Positions 6,978 to 14,881 of a stretch of DNA of 32,584 bases are shown piece after piece. The position numbers and the translations under genes were made by a program. A model generated the notes under the pieces. It saw only the letters and a list, made by a program, of their open reading frames with translations. It was not told the DNA's origin and ran no database searches. Position 1 is the first letter of the stretch. The number at the start of each line of letters is the position of its first letter. Origin of the DNA: CAVAVT01 sp963592185 (GTDB lineage: Bacteria > Bacillota > Negativicutes > Selenomonadales > Selenomonadaceae); assembly GCA_963592185.1 (NCBI GenBank), contig CAVAVT010000018.1, forward strand, positions 1 to 32,584, read 5' to 3'.

Positions 6978-8522
6978 TTAGTCCATTATTTTCATTCTAG
7001 CTCTTGGAAGCATTTTTATTATATCTGTGGCAATCAGTCCTTCACTATACTCCTCCGCTGCCAAATCTCCTGCCAGACTGTGGATATAGGTTCCAACAAA
7101 TGGAGCTGTTCCCTCCTGCACCTGCTTTGTCAGCCCTGCTATTGTTCCGGCAAGTACATCCCCAGAACCAGCTGTGGCCATTCCCGGATTGCCAATGCTG
7201 TTGAAAAATACACGTCCATCAGGATAAGCAATAATGGTACACTCACTTTTTACTACAAAAACAGCATTGCTAGCCCTAGCTGTCTCTCTGGCAATGAATA
7301 TCAGCCCATTGCGCAAATTATGAATCGGCAGTTCTATCAGCCTTGCCATTTCGCCAAGATGTGGAGTCAGTGTTGGGATATGATTACATTCAGCCAGCTT
7401 TTCCAACTGGCCGTTAAAAGCAAAAATTGCATCTGCATCCAAAATTACAGGGCAGGATATTTCTTTTACAAGATTTCTCACAAGTTCCTGCGTATCTTCG
7501 TGTCTTCCAAGTCCCGGGCCAATAAGCGCAGCATCGTATCCTTCAGCAAGTTTTAACAGCTCAGGAAGAGCACTCATACCCATAATTCCAGGCTCAATTT
7601 CTGACACAGGTACTGTCATTACCTCGGTAAGCTTTACCTCCATCAGGTCGTGAAGACTATCCGGTACAGCCAGAGTGGCTATCCCTGCTCCGGCACGAAG
7701 CACCGCCTGTGAAGCCATTGCTGCAGCTCCAGTAAGTCCAGTGGATCCAGCTATCACCAGGATTCTGCCGCAGCTGCCCTTATGGCTGTCCAGCGAACGG
7801 GGCATTATGGCTGCCTTTATAACATCAACGTTCAAGAGCTGCTGGCATATGGAATCTGAGGTCAAAAGCGCCGAAGGCATACCTATGCTGTCAACAACAA
7901 GACAGCCCGTATGCATTTTTCCGGGAGACACATAATGTCCAGGCTTTGGCAGAGCAAGCCCCACAGTAACATCCGCTTTTACAGCAACGGATCCCACCTC
8001 TCCAGTATCCGAATTTACCCCGGACGGAATATCTATGGCTACAACCTTCAGACCGCTTCCGTTTATGAGTTCTATTAGTCTTGATGCATCCTCTCGAAGA
8101 GTTCCTACAAATCCTGTGCCCAAAAGACCATCCACCAGCAAATCAGACAGCTTCAATGCCAGCTGTAGTTTTTTCCAATCCCGGTCATCCTTCAACTGTG
8201 TTATATCCAACCCCATTTTGTTGGAAATTTCCCATTGAATAGCCGCCGCTGGCTTCATATGTTCAACATTTCCCAGAAGGAAAATTTTAACAATGGCGCC
8301 AAAGCCTTCCAAATGCCTTGCAGCACAAAGGGCATCCCCTCCATTGTTGCCACATCCAGCCACAATGCAGACAGTTTTCCCAGGAACGTTTTCAAGCTGC
8401 TTTGCGACCTCCATTGCTATGCTATGTCCTGCATTTTCCATAAGCAGGGAGTCAGGAATCCCGTATATTTCAACAGCAGACTTATCCATATTCCGCATTT
8501 CTTCAGCTAATCCTATCTTCAT
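6978..8522 (-). CDS. nnr: Bifunctional NAD(P)H-hydrate epimerase / ADP-dependent NAD(P)H-hydrate dehydratase
   Basis: A 514-residue fusion that repairs damaged NAD(P)H hydrates. The N-terminal YjeF-type epimerase domain (about 1-215) has CGNNGGDALCAARHL (57-71) and DGLLGTGF. The C-terminal ribokinase-like dehydratase (about 235-510) has GRILVIAGSTGLTGAA, IGPGLGR, ILDADAIFAF, LTPHLGEMARL and the catalytic GNPGMATAGSGDVLAG loop with its GxGD aspartate. Both halves look intact. AGGAGG precedes the ATG. It lies 11 bp behind acpS, a common pairing in Firmicutes and Proteobacteria, and likely shares its transcript. Confidence 0.96.
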   Translation of the reverse strand: MKIGLAEEMRNMDKSAVEIYGIPDSLLMENAGHSIAMEVAKQLENVPGKTVCIVAGCGNNGGDALCAARHLEGFGAIVKIFLLGNVEHMKPAAAIQWEISNKMGLDITQLKDDRDWKKLQLALKLSDLLVDGLLGTGFVGTLREDASRLIELINGSGLKVVAIDIPSGVNSDTGEVGSVAVKADVTVGLALPKPGHYVSPGKMHTGCLVVDSIGMPSALLTSDSICQQLLNVDVIKAAIMPRSLDSHKGSCGRILVIAGSTGLTGAAAMASQAVLRAGAGIATLAVPDSLHDLMEVKLTEVMTVPVSEIEPGIMGMSALPELLKLAEGYDAALIGPGLGRHEDTQELVRNLVKEISCPVILDADAIFAFNGQLEKLAECNHIPTLTPHLGEMARLIELPIHNLRNGLIFIARETARASNAVFVVKSECTIIAYPDGRVFFNSIGNPGMATAGSGDVLAGTIAGLTKQVQEGTAPFVGTYIHSLAGDLAAEEYSEGLIATDIIKMLPRARMKIMD

Positions 8523-8533
8523 TAGATTCCCTC

Positions 8534-8908
8534 CTATTTCTTTTCAAGCAGACATTGAGCTGTGGCATACTCTTTGGAATGGCTGAGACTGATAAAAATT
8601 TCAGAAATTCCCCTGTCCTCCGCTAGTGTTTTAAACACTCCGCTAAGTTTTAAAACTGGTGCCCCAAGTTCATTTGAAAGAATTTCAATATCCTGCAGAC
8701 AACCATGCCTAAGACCAGTTCCCATGGCCTTTAGAAAAGCTTCTTTTCCAGCAAATCTGGCAGCATAGGAGGCAGCCGATTGCGTCCCCCGGCTGCTGCA
8801 ATAGACTATTTCCTCCGGAGTAAATACTCTCTGTAAAAAACCTGGACTGGCGATTGCCTTTTTTATTCTGCTGATTTCCACAATATCCGTTCCAATTCCA
8901 AATACCAT
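8534..8908 (-). CDS. acpS: Holo-[acyl-carrier-protein] synthase
   Basis: A 124-residue type I phosphopantetheinyl transferase that loads 4'-phosphopantetheine from CoA onto acyl carrier protein. The Mg-binding motifs are clear: GIGTDIVEI (Asp8) at the start and RFAGKEAFLKAMGTG (Glu56) in the middle. ISLSHSKEYATA lies near the C-terminus. The start at 8908 has AGGGAG at the right distance and matches family length. Open reading frame upstream of it would run into the motB terminator. It is followed directly by nnr. Confidence 0.95.
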   Translation of the reverse strand: MVFGIGTDIVEISRIKKAIASPGFLQRVFTPEEIVYCSSRGTQSAASYAARFAGKEAFLKAMGTGLRHGCLQDIEILSNELGAPVLKLSGVFKTLAEDRGISEIFISLSHSKEYATAQCLLEKK

Positions 8909-8929
8909 ATATTCTCCCTGCACTTTACA

Positions 8930-8966
8930 AAGAAAGGGCTGCTGCAAGCGCAACAACCCTCTAAAA
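8930..8966 (-). terminator. Terminator after motB
   Basis: Read on the minus strand, AGGGTTGTTGC and GCAGCAGCCCT form a hairpin with a GCTT-like apex and a short T-rich tail TTTCTTT. It lies between the motB stop and acpS and probably separates the two units; the tail is only moderately strong. Confidence 0.6.
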
Positions 8967-8972
8967 ACCTCA

Positions 8973-9743
8973 TCACTGTATAAACTGCATATTCTTGTTA
9001 TCCGCCTGATAGGTTCTAGCAATAAGGACTTCTACACGGCGGTTTTTAGCCCGGCCTTCCTCTGTATCATTGGAAGCCACAGGACGGTACTCACTGCAGC
9101 CAGAAGAAGCGAATCTAACTGGATTAAGACGGCTGTCCTGCGATATTATGTATTTCATGAAATTAATAGCACGAATTGCACTCAGCTCCCAGTTTGATGG
9201 AAACTGCGCTGTGGAAATCGGCACATTATCAGTATGTCCCGTAATAATCACGCGCTCATTCATCGGTGCCAAAAGCCCGGCAATAACCGGACCTATCTTT
9301 TGTGACTCTGGAAGCAGGTCCGCAGAACCTGAAGAAAACAGGGCCTTCTCCTTGATACGAATCATCAGCCCATCCTCTGTAAGCTCCGTGGAAAGCTCAT
9401 CCTGCAGCCTATTTTGTTCTATGTACTGCTCCAACTGCTTCTGCATTTGCTCAAGCGCCCGATTTTCCTGAAGATAAGCACTATTTCCCTTATCTTCAGT
9501 AGAAGGTATCTCCGCTGAACGTCCATCATTAGGTCCCATTTTATCAAAAAAAGAAGGTCCGCCCGTATTAAAAGCTGAAGAAAAAGCCTGTGCCATTGCG
9601 TTCATTTTCTGCTGATCAGTCTGAGACATAGCAAAGAGTGCTATAAATAATGCCAAAAGCAGTGTCATAAGGTCGGAGTACGGCAAAAGCCAAGCCTCGC
9701 CATTTTCTTCTTCATGCTTGGGATGACGTTTTTTTCTTGCCAT
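8973..9743 (-). CDS. motB: Flagellar motor stator protein MotB
   Basis: A 256-residue stator subunit. A basic N-terminus is followed by a single membrane helix (about 22-42), with the conserved proton/ion-binding aspartate at residue 24 in PYSDLMTLLLALFIALFAMS. Then comes a plug/linker and a C-terminal OmpA-like peptidoglycan-binding domain (about 135-250) with IITGHTDNVPIS, NWELSAIRAINFMKYI and GRAKNRRVEVLI. With MotA it forms the ion channel that drives flagellar rotation. The ATG is one base after the motA stop, with its ribosome binding site (AAGGAGG) inside the end of motA. No other flagellar genes are in view. Confidence 0.96.
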   Translation of the reverse strand: MARKKRHPKHEEENGEAWLLPYSDLMTLLLALFIALFAMSQTDQQKMNAMAQAFSSAFNTGGPSFFDKMGPNDGRSAEIPSTEDKGNSAYLQENRALEQMQKQLEQYIEQNRLQDELSTELTEDGLMIRIKEKALFSSGSADLLPESQKIGPVIAGLLAPMNERVIITGHTDNVPISTAQFPSNWELSAIRAINFMKYIISQDSRLNPVRFASSGCSEYRPVASNDTEEGRAKNRRVEVLIARTYQADNKNMQFIQ

Positions 9744-9744
9744 A

Positions 9745-10521
9745 TTATGCCTCCTTCTTCAAGCCCTCACGCTCGGACTGAGGTATAAATACCATGAGCT
9801 TTGCCTCAATAGCTGTAGGTGATTCACCAGCCTGCAAAGAAAGTATGCCCTCAATAATCATACGTTTTTCGCTTACCTCTTCTTCGGAAAGGAGCTTCAG
9901 CTTGTTTGCCAGAGGCAGGTAAAGAACATAGGCTGTGAATATACCCAAAATTGTAGCGACAAACGCCGCAGCAATAGCATGACCAAGCTTGTCAACATCA
10001 TTCAAGTTGCCCAATGCCGCTATAAGTCCGATAACGGCACCCAAAACTCCCAGTGTAGGCGCATAGGTTCCAGCCTGTGTAAACATGGAACGGCCCACAG
10101 CATGACGCTCCTGCATTACCTGAAGTTCAGCATCAAGAACATCGCTTACAAAATCCGGCTCCATACCGTCTATGACCATACCAAGTCCGGTGCGGAAGAA
10201 TGGGTCCTCTATTTCCTGGACCTTGCTCTCCAAGGCAAGTATACCTTCACGGCGAGCTGTCTGTGCAAGCTCAATGAAAAGCTGCAGCAGCTCAGCCTTA
10301 GAGTGACGCTTTGGTGGAAAAAAAGCAAGCTTTACAAGAGTTGGCAGCTTCTTCAGCTGTTCTAGCTTAAAACCAATAAACAAGCATGAGAACGTACCGC
10401 CGATAATAATCAAAAATGCTGCAGGATTCTGCAAGGAGCTTATAGGTGCCCCCTTTATGACCATTCCCACAAATACCGACACAAATCCCATGATAACGCC
10501 TATGAGTGTCGCTTTTTCCAA
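9745..10521 (-). CDS. motA: Flagellar motor stator protein MotA
   Basis: A 258-residue integral membrane protein with four predicted helices: about 5-22, 33-52, 148-168 and 180-200. The cytoplasmic loop carries EGILALESKVQEIEDPFFRTGLGMVIDG. GTYAPTLGVLGAVIGLIAAL is the MotA/TolQ/ExbB signature around helix 3. It partners with MotB. The start is a TTG at 10521 with AGGAGG 7 bases before it. The gene is first in a two-gene unit. About 90 bases upstream lies copy A of the palindromic promoter element; no convincing sigma-28 promoter was seen. Confidence 0.96.
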   Translation of the reverse strand: MEKATLIGVIMGFVSVFVGMVIKGAPISSLQNPAAFLIIIGGTFSCLFIGFKLEQLKKLPTLVKLAFFPPKRHSKAELLQLFIELAQTARREGILALESKVQEIEDPFFRTGLGMVIDGMEPDFVSDVLDAELQVMQERHAVGRSMFTQAGTYAPTLGVLGAVIGLIAALGNLNDVDKLGHAIAAAFVATILGIFTAYVLYLPLANKLKLLSEEEVSEKRMIIEGILSLQAGESPTAIEAKLMVFIPQSEREGLKKEA

Positions 10522-10616
10522 ATTTATTCCTCCTCATCCGTAAGAAGTAAAACGGACAGAACGCATCCTTGCTAATCCCATCCGGCACAAATCCCTATAA
10601 GTATATCATAGTCAAT

Positions 10617-10655
10617 ATTATAACGCCATTGTTCAAGTTTTTCCAAAGGAAAAAC
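10617..10655 (-). promoter_or_regulatory. Palindromic promoter repeat, copy A (motAB)
   Basis: Read on the minus strand toward motA: GTTTTTCC-N3-GGAAAAAC, then TTGAACAATGGCG and TTATAAT. The -10 TATAAT is at 10622-10617 and a -35-like TGGAAA at 10645-10640, 17 bp apart. The element matches copies at 28140, 31033 and 32190. The -35 lies within the palindrome, as for a regulated promoter. Confidence 0.75.
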
Positions 10656-10765
10656 ATCCCATCTTCTATAGATAATTCCATGGAAAATAATAAAATCCTA
10701 CTCAATTGATTAATTTATTAAATAAAAAATTTTTATAATTCCATTTAGATATGTTAAAAATATGT

Positions 10766-10771
10766 TATAAT
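10766..10771 (+). promoter_or_regulatory. Extended -10 promoter of the LysR gene
   Basis: TGTTATAAT provides a perfect -10 with an extended TGN. The -35 hexamer at 17 bp is poor. The element lies 73 bases before the LysR start. Confidence 0.5.
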
Positions 10772-10843
10772 GAGTCCATAATATTTATTTATGTTTACAC
10801 CCATTATTGCATTAAGATTTTTAACCTGTACAGGAGAGATAAC

Positions 10844-11731
10844 ATGGAATTAAGACAGCTTGAGTATTTTCAAATGGCCAGCCGCCTGAAAAATATTACC
10901 AGGGCTGCTGAAAGACTGAGGGTCTCCCAGCCCAATATAACAGTTGCAATCAAAAAGCTTGAGGCAGAACTTGGCATACAGCTTTTTGACAGAAGCCAGA
11001 AGCAGCTTTCACTTACACCGGAGGGTGCTGTATTCCTCAACCGTGTAGAGCTTGTGCTGCGCAACATTCAGGATGCTGTCCTTGAGGTTAACGATTACAA
11101 GCAGCTTCAAAAAGGCACTATAAAAATCGGTATCCCTTCAATGATTGGTGCCTACCTGTTCCCCCGTATTTTTTCCAGCTTCCAGAAGCAGTATGACCAC
11201 TTGGACATATACCTTTATGAGGAAGGTTCCATGGCTATCCGTGAACAGCTTGAGCGTGACGAGCTTGACTTCGGCATAGTTATTATTTCAAACGTGCCAC
11301 AGAATCTTTCCAGCCTTAAAATTACCACAAGCCAGATTATGGCCTGTGTACATGAAAATAATCCTCTCGCACAGAAGGAAAGTATTTCCATTGATGACAT
11401 GAAAGATACTGACTTAATTATGCTCAAGGACGGCTCCTATCTTCGTGAAATGGTACAGAGCAAGCTGAAAAATGCCGGAATTACTCCAAATGTTGTACTG
11501 GAATCCAATCAGATTGAAACAATCAAAGGACTGGTTGCCAGCGGTGTAGGCATGGCATTCCTCCTGGACTTCGTAGTTGAGGATACTCCGGGAATTAAGA
11601 GCCTTCCACTGGCAGAGCCGCTGAATGTAGATGTGGGACTTGCATGGAAAAAGGACCGCTACATTTCCAAGGCCGCCAAGGCATTTATGGACTTCTGCCG
11701 CATGACCCTCAAGCGTGAAAATGAACTTTAA
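10844..11731 (+). CDS. LysR-family transcriptional regulator
   Basis: A 295-residue regulator. The N-terminal winged helix-turn-helix (1-60) reads MELRQLEYFQMASRLKNITR then AAERLRVSQPNITVAIKKLE, the typical LysR recognition region, followed by the linker helix. The C-terminal periplasmic-binding-like effector domain (about 90-290) includes GTIKIGIPSMIGAYLFPRIF and a GVGMAFLLDFVVED segment. The effector is unknown. ATG 10844 is chosen because AGGAGAG precedes it and the family always starts with this block; the frame is open further upstream only through the promoter. It is divergent from motA and upstream of dapL, but a terminator separates it from dapL, so a link to lysine synthesis is not shown. 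Confidence 0.92.
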   Translation: MELRQLEYFQMASRLKNITRAAERLRVSQPNITVAIKKLEAELGIQLFDRSQKQLSLTPEGAVFLNRVELVLRNIQDAVLEVNDYKQLQKGTIKIGIPSMIGAYLFPRIFSSFQKQYDHLDIYLYEEGSMAIREQLERDELDFGIVIISNVPQNLSSLKITTSQIMACVHENNPLAQKESISIDDMKDTDLIMLKDGSYLREMVQSKLKNAGITPNVVLESNQIETIKGLVASGVGMAFLLDFVVEDTPGIKSLPLAEPLNVDVGLAWKKDRYISKAAKAFMDFCRMTLKRENEL

Positions 11732-11740
11732 AACCATTAA

Positions 11741-11768
11741 ATATCCCCTTTTATGGGGATATTTTTTT
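11741..11768 (+). terminator. Terminator after the LysR gene
   Basis: ATATCCCC and GGGGATAT form a perfect stem with a short TTTTAT loop, followed by a run of T residues. Confidence 0.9.
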
Positions 11769-11874
11769 ATCCAGTTTAATTGTATGTAAACAAAAAATAT
11801 AAAATATGATAAAATAACAGATATTCAGTTGCATTTAAAATGACTGGATGAACTACAAATGAGGAGGAGCTTGC

Positions 11875-13104
11875 ATGGCAAATATTAATGACAATTATTT
11901 AAAACTCCCCGGAAGCTATCTTTTCGCTGAGATAGCTCGCAGAGTTGCAGCATACAAGGAGGCACACCCTGAGGCAGATATCATCCGTCTCGGCATTGGT
12001 GATGTTACCCAGCCTCTGCCCCAGGTATCAATTGAGGCAATGCACAAGGCCGTTGATGAAATGGCTAATCAGGAAACATTCCGTGGCTACGGCCCTGAGC
12101 AGGGATATGATTTCCTCATCGATAAAATCATCGAAACCAATTATAAAGGACTTGGCATCGAAAAGGACGAAATCTTTGTAAGCGATGGCTCCAAAAGCGA
12201 CTGCGGAAATATCCAGGAAATTTTTGGCGTAGACAACACTGTTGCCATCACAGATCCTGTATACCCTGTATACCTTGATACCAACGTAATGGCAGGACGC
12301 ACCGGAGATTTGAAGGATGACGGAATGTTTGAAGGCATTATCTACATGCCCTGCACAGCTGAAAACAACTTCATGCCAGCTCTCCCTGAGAAAAAAGCTG
12401 ATATGATTTATCTCTGCTGCCCTAACAATCCTACCGGCACAACTCTTTCCCGTGAAGAGCTAACAAAGTGGGTAAATTATGCAAAGGAAAATGAATCTGT
12501 TATTCTGTTTGACTCTGCATATGCAGCATACATTACAGAGCCTGACGTCCCCCGTTCCATTTACGAAATCGAAGGTGCTCATGATGTTGCCATCGAATTC
12601 CGCTCCTTCTCCAAGACCGCTGGCTTTACCGGCACTCGCTGCGGATATACCGTAGTTCCTAAGTCCGTGAAGGGCCGTGCAAAGGATGGTTCCCTCCACG
12701 AGTTCAACAAGCTGTGGAACCGCCGCCATACCACCAAATTCAATGGTACAGCATACATCATTCAGCGTGGTGCAGAGGCTATCTACTCCGAGGAAGGTCA
12801 GAAGCAGGTACATGATCTGGTTGCCTACTACATGGAAAATGCCCGCATCATCCGTGAGGGGCTCCAGGTAGCTGGTATTGAAGCATATGGCGGAGTAAAT
12901 GCCCCCTATATCTGGCTTAAGACTCCGAACAACATGCCTTCATGGGATTTCTTCGACAAACTTCTCACTGAAGTAAATATCGTAGGAACTCCTGGTGCTG
13001 GTTTCGGACCAAGTGGCGAAGGCTACTTCCGTCTTACCGCTTTCGGCGACCGTGAAAATACACTCCGTGCTGTTGAACGCATTAAGACAAACCTCAAGTT
13101 CTAA
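11875..13104 (+). CDS. dapL: LL-diaminopimelate aminotransferase
   Basis: A 409-residue class I/II PLP aminotransferase of the DapL type, converting tetrahydrodipicolinate directly to LL-diaminopimelate for lysine and peptidoglycan synthesis. Features include RLGIGDVTQPLP (39-50), FRGYGPEQGYDF (69-80), CCPNNPTGT (181-189), the PLP lysine Lys247 in SFSKTAGFTGTRCGYTV, and GAGFGPSGEGYFRLTAFG near the end. These, with the length and the N-terminal NINDNYLKLPGSYLFAEI block, are the DapL signature rather than generic AspC. GAGGAGGAG lies before the ATG. It lies 143 bp after the LysR stop, beyond that gene's terminator, and ends at its own terminator. The upstream AT-rich stretch may hold the promoter but no hexamers are certain. 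Confidence 0.95.
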   Translation: MANINDNYLKLPGSYLFAEIARRVAAYKEAHPEADIIRLGIGDVTQPLPQVSIEAMHKAVDEMANQETFRGYGPEQGYDFLIDKIIETNYKGLGIEKDEIFVSDGSKSDCGNIQEIFGVDNTVAITDPVYPVYLDTNVMAGRTGDLKDDGMFEGIIYMPCTAENNFMPALPEKKADMIYLCCPNNPTGTTLSREELTKWVNYAKENESVILFDSAYAAYITEPDVPRSIYEIEGAHDVAIEFRSFSKTAGFTGTRCGYTVVPKSVKGRAKDGSLHEFNKLWNRRHTTKFNGTAYIIQRGAEAIYSEEGQKQVHDLVAYYMENARIIREGLQVAGIEAYGGVNAPYIWLKTPNNMPSWDFFDKLLTEVNIVGTPGAGFGPSGEGYFRLTAFGDRENTLRAVERIKTNLKF

Positions 13105-13119
13105 TAAAAATTAAAATAA

Positions 13120-13173
13120 CCGCTTATATGGTGCGTGGGGATATTTTCCCCAGACCGTATAAGCGGTTTTTTT
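13120..13173. terminator. Terminator between convergent dapL and the cysteine desulfurase gene
   Basis: CCGCTTATA pairs with TATAAGCGG around an apex that itself holds GGGG/CCCC. Seven T residues follow on the plus strand. On the minus strand an A/T-rich tail follows, so it may work in both directions. Confidence 0.88.
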
Positions 13174-13186
13174 ATGAAAAAGTAAA

Positions 13187-14335
13187 TTACAGCTCAGAAA
13201 CTATCTTATCTAATGCTTCAAGCATATTTGAAATATCTTCTTCAGTATTAAATTTTCCAAGACTGACTCTGATTGTACTGTTCGCCTGTGCTTCATCCTG
13301 TCCCATTGCAACAAGCACATGAGATGGTTCTATTGATCCGGCACTACATGCACTTCCAGCTGACACAGCAAAACCAGCCATATCCAGGCGTATAAGCATA
13401 ACATCGCTGGAAATCCCTTTGAATCCAAAGCTTAAATGTCCCGGAAGCCGGTCCAGCCCGATGCCATTAATCCATGCCTTATGGGAAGGATATTTCTCTC
13501 CTATGGACATTATCCCCTGCTCCAGTTTTGCACGAAGCTGCTTCAGTCTCTCGCCTTCAGCCAAAAGCTCCTCTTCAGCTTTTTCCGCAGCCAGACCAAG
13601 CCCAATAATTCCTGGGGTATTTTCCGTTCCTCCACGAAGGCCTCTTTCCTGTGCTCCGCCGTGTATCAGGCTTGTCAGCTTTGTTCCCCTTCGGATATAT
13701 AAAAAGCCCATTCCTTTTGGACCATAGAATTTGTGGGCCGAAGCTGACATGACATCGGCATTTAGTTCCTTTACATTTACAGGAATATGCCCTACAGCCT
13801 GAACTGCATCCGTGTGAAACAATATATTTTTATCTTTTAAAAGCTCACCTATTTCCGCTACAGGCTGAATGATGCCCGTCTCATTATTTGCAAGCATTAC
13901 ACTTACCAGTATAGTATCCGGACGCAGAGCCTTTTCCACATCCCTAGCGGATATAAGACCATTCTTGCCAGCTGGCAGATAAGTTACTTCAAAGCCCTGC
14001 TTTTCCAGCCATCCGCAGGTGTTCAGCACAGCGTGATGCTCAATGCCTGTGGTGATAATATGCTTTCCTCTGTGTCTATTTTCAAAGGCTATCCCCTTGA
14101 TGGCCCAGTTGTCGCTTTCGCTTCCTCCGCTTGTGAAAAAAATCTCCTCAGAATCCGCCCCTATGAGCTTTGCAGCCTTGCTTCTGGCCGCAGCAACCTC
14201 CTTTCGGGACAGCCTTCCAAAATAGTGAATACTGGATGGATTTCCGAAAACCTCTGTCTCATACTTGAAAAGCGCCTTAGCCACATCCGCATCCATTGGT
14301 GTTGTGGCAGCATAATCCATATATATGGCTTTCAT
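13187..14335 (-). CDS. NifS/IscS-type cysteine desulfurase
   Basis: A 382-residue PLP enzyme that takes sulfur from cysteine for Fe-S cluster or thiolated tRNA synthesis. It opens MKAIYMDYAATTPMDADVAK. It has the catalytic His101 in GIEHHAVLNTC, the PLP lysine Lys202 in SASAHKFYGPKGMGFLYI, and the sulfur-accepting Cys330 in SAGSACSAGS. The ATG at 14335 overlaps the stop of the Rrf2 gene as ATGA, with AGGTGG upstream, so translation is probably coupled. A longer in-frame ATG exists but lies inside the regulator gene. No IscU/NifU scaffold gene follows; the unit ends at the dapL convergence. Confidence 0.94.
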   Translation of the reverse strand: MKAIYMDYAATTPMDADVAKALFKYETEVFGNPSSIHYFGRLSRKEVAAARSKAAKLIGADSEEIFFTSGGSESDNWAIKGIAFENRHRGKHIITTGIEHHAVLNTCGWLEKQGFEVTYLPAGKNGLISARDVEKALRPDTILVSVMLANNETGIIQPVAEIGELLKDKNILFHTDAVQAVGHIPVNVKELNADVMSASAHKFYGPKGMGFLYIRRGTKLTSLIHGGAQERGLRGGTENTPGIIGLGLAAEKAEEELLAEGERLKQLRAKLEQGIMSIGEKYPSHKAWINGIGLDRLPGHLSFGFKGISSDVMLIRLDMAGFAVSAGSACSAGSIEPSHVLVAMGQDEAQANSTIRVSLGKFNTEEDISNMLEALDKIVSEL

Positions 14336-14778
14336 TTCTTTGCCACCTGACATTTTTTTATTCCATCCTTGCAGAGATCTGCAAGATTTATTTCATCCAA
14401 TACCTCATTGATTTTGTCACAAACCTTTTCCCAAACACCGCGGGTTACACAGTCACATGCCTTTTGACAAATCTGCTTGTCCGACTCAGCATCATTTAAA
14501 AGACAGTCAGCCAATACTATCGGACCTTCCATCGCTGTAATTATACGCCCAATGGTAATCTCTTCAGGATTCAAAGCCAGAGTGTATCCGCCCTGTGCTC
14601 CCCGTGTACTCTTCACCAGACCGGCCTTTCTAAGAGAAATCATCAGCTGCTCCAAATAATGCTCGGATATGCCCTGATTTTCTGCAATACTCTTAAGGGA
14701 TACAGCCCCTTCACCATATCTTTGTGCCAGCTCATACATGGCCATAACGCCATATCGGCCTTTAGTAGATAATTTCAA
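14332..14778 (-). CDS. Rrf2/IscR-family Fe-S regulator
   Basis: A 148-residue winged-helix regulator. The N-terminal DNA-binding region reads MKLSTKGRYGVMAMYELAQR with ISEHYLEQLMISLRKAGLV and GAQGGYTLA. The candidate cluster-ligand cysteines are C92, C104, C108 and C110, close to the IscR spacing (C92, C98, C104), with further cysteines at 120, 136 and 143. It likely senses Fe-S status and controls itself and the coupled desulfurase. The start is TTG at 14778, with GGGGTGA upstream. A promoter and an 11-bp tandem repeat lie directly upstream. Whether it is IscR-like or CymR-like cannot be settled from sequence alone; the cysteines favour IscR. Confidence 0.92.
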   Translation of the reverse strand: MKLSTKGRYGVMAMYELAQRYGEGAVSLKSIAENQGISEHYLEQLMISLRKAGLVKSTRGAQGGYTLALNPEEITIGRIITAMEGPIVLADCLLNDAESDKQICQKACDCVTRGVWEKVCDKINEVLDEINLADLCKDGIKKCQVAKK

Positions 14779-14807
14779 AAAATCACCCCATAAAATATAC
14801 CCGAAGG

Positions 14808-14871
14808 AATTCCGAGTAAATTCCTAGTAAATACATACAAACACCTTATCAAAAATATCGGCTAATGTCAA
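14808..14871 (-). promoter_or_regulatory. Promoter and candidate Rrf2 operator
   Basis: TTGACA (14871-14866) and TAAGGT (14848-14843) are spaced 17 bp on the minus strand. Just downstream, two consecutive 11-bp units (14819-14829 and 14808-14818, AATTCCTAGTA and AATTCCGAGTA on the plus strand) lie between the promoter and the start codon, one helical turn apart. A third, poorer match lies at 14797-14807. They are placed to be the autoregulatory binding site of the Rrf2 protein. Confidence 0.6.
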
Positions 14872-14881
14872 AAACAGGATT

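Noticed and set aside
11769..11874. Lysine riboswitch before dapL
   Set aside because: The gap is only about 105 bases of AT-rich DNA without the expected five-helix pattern or a terminator before the start.
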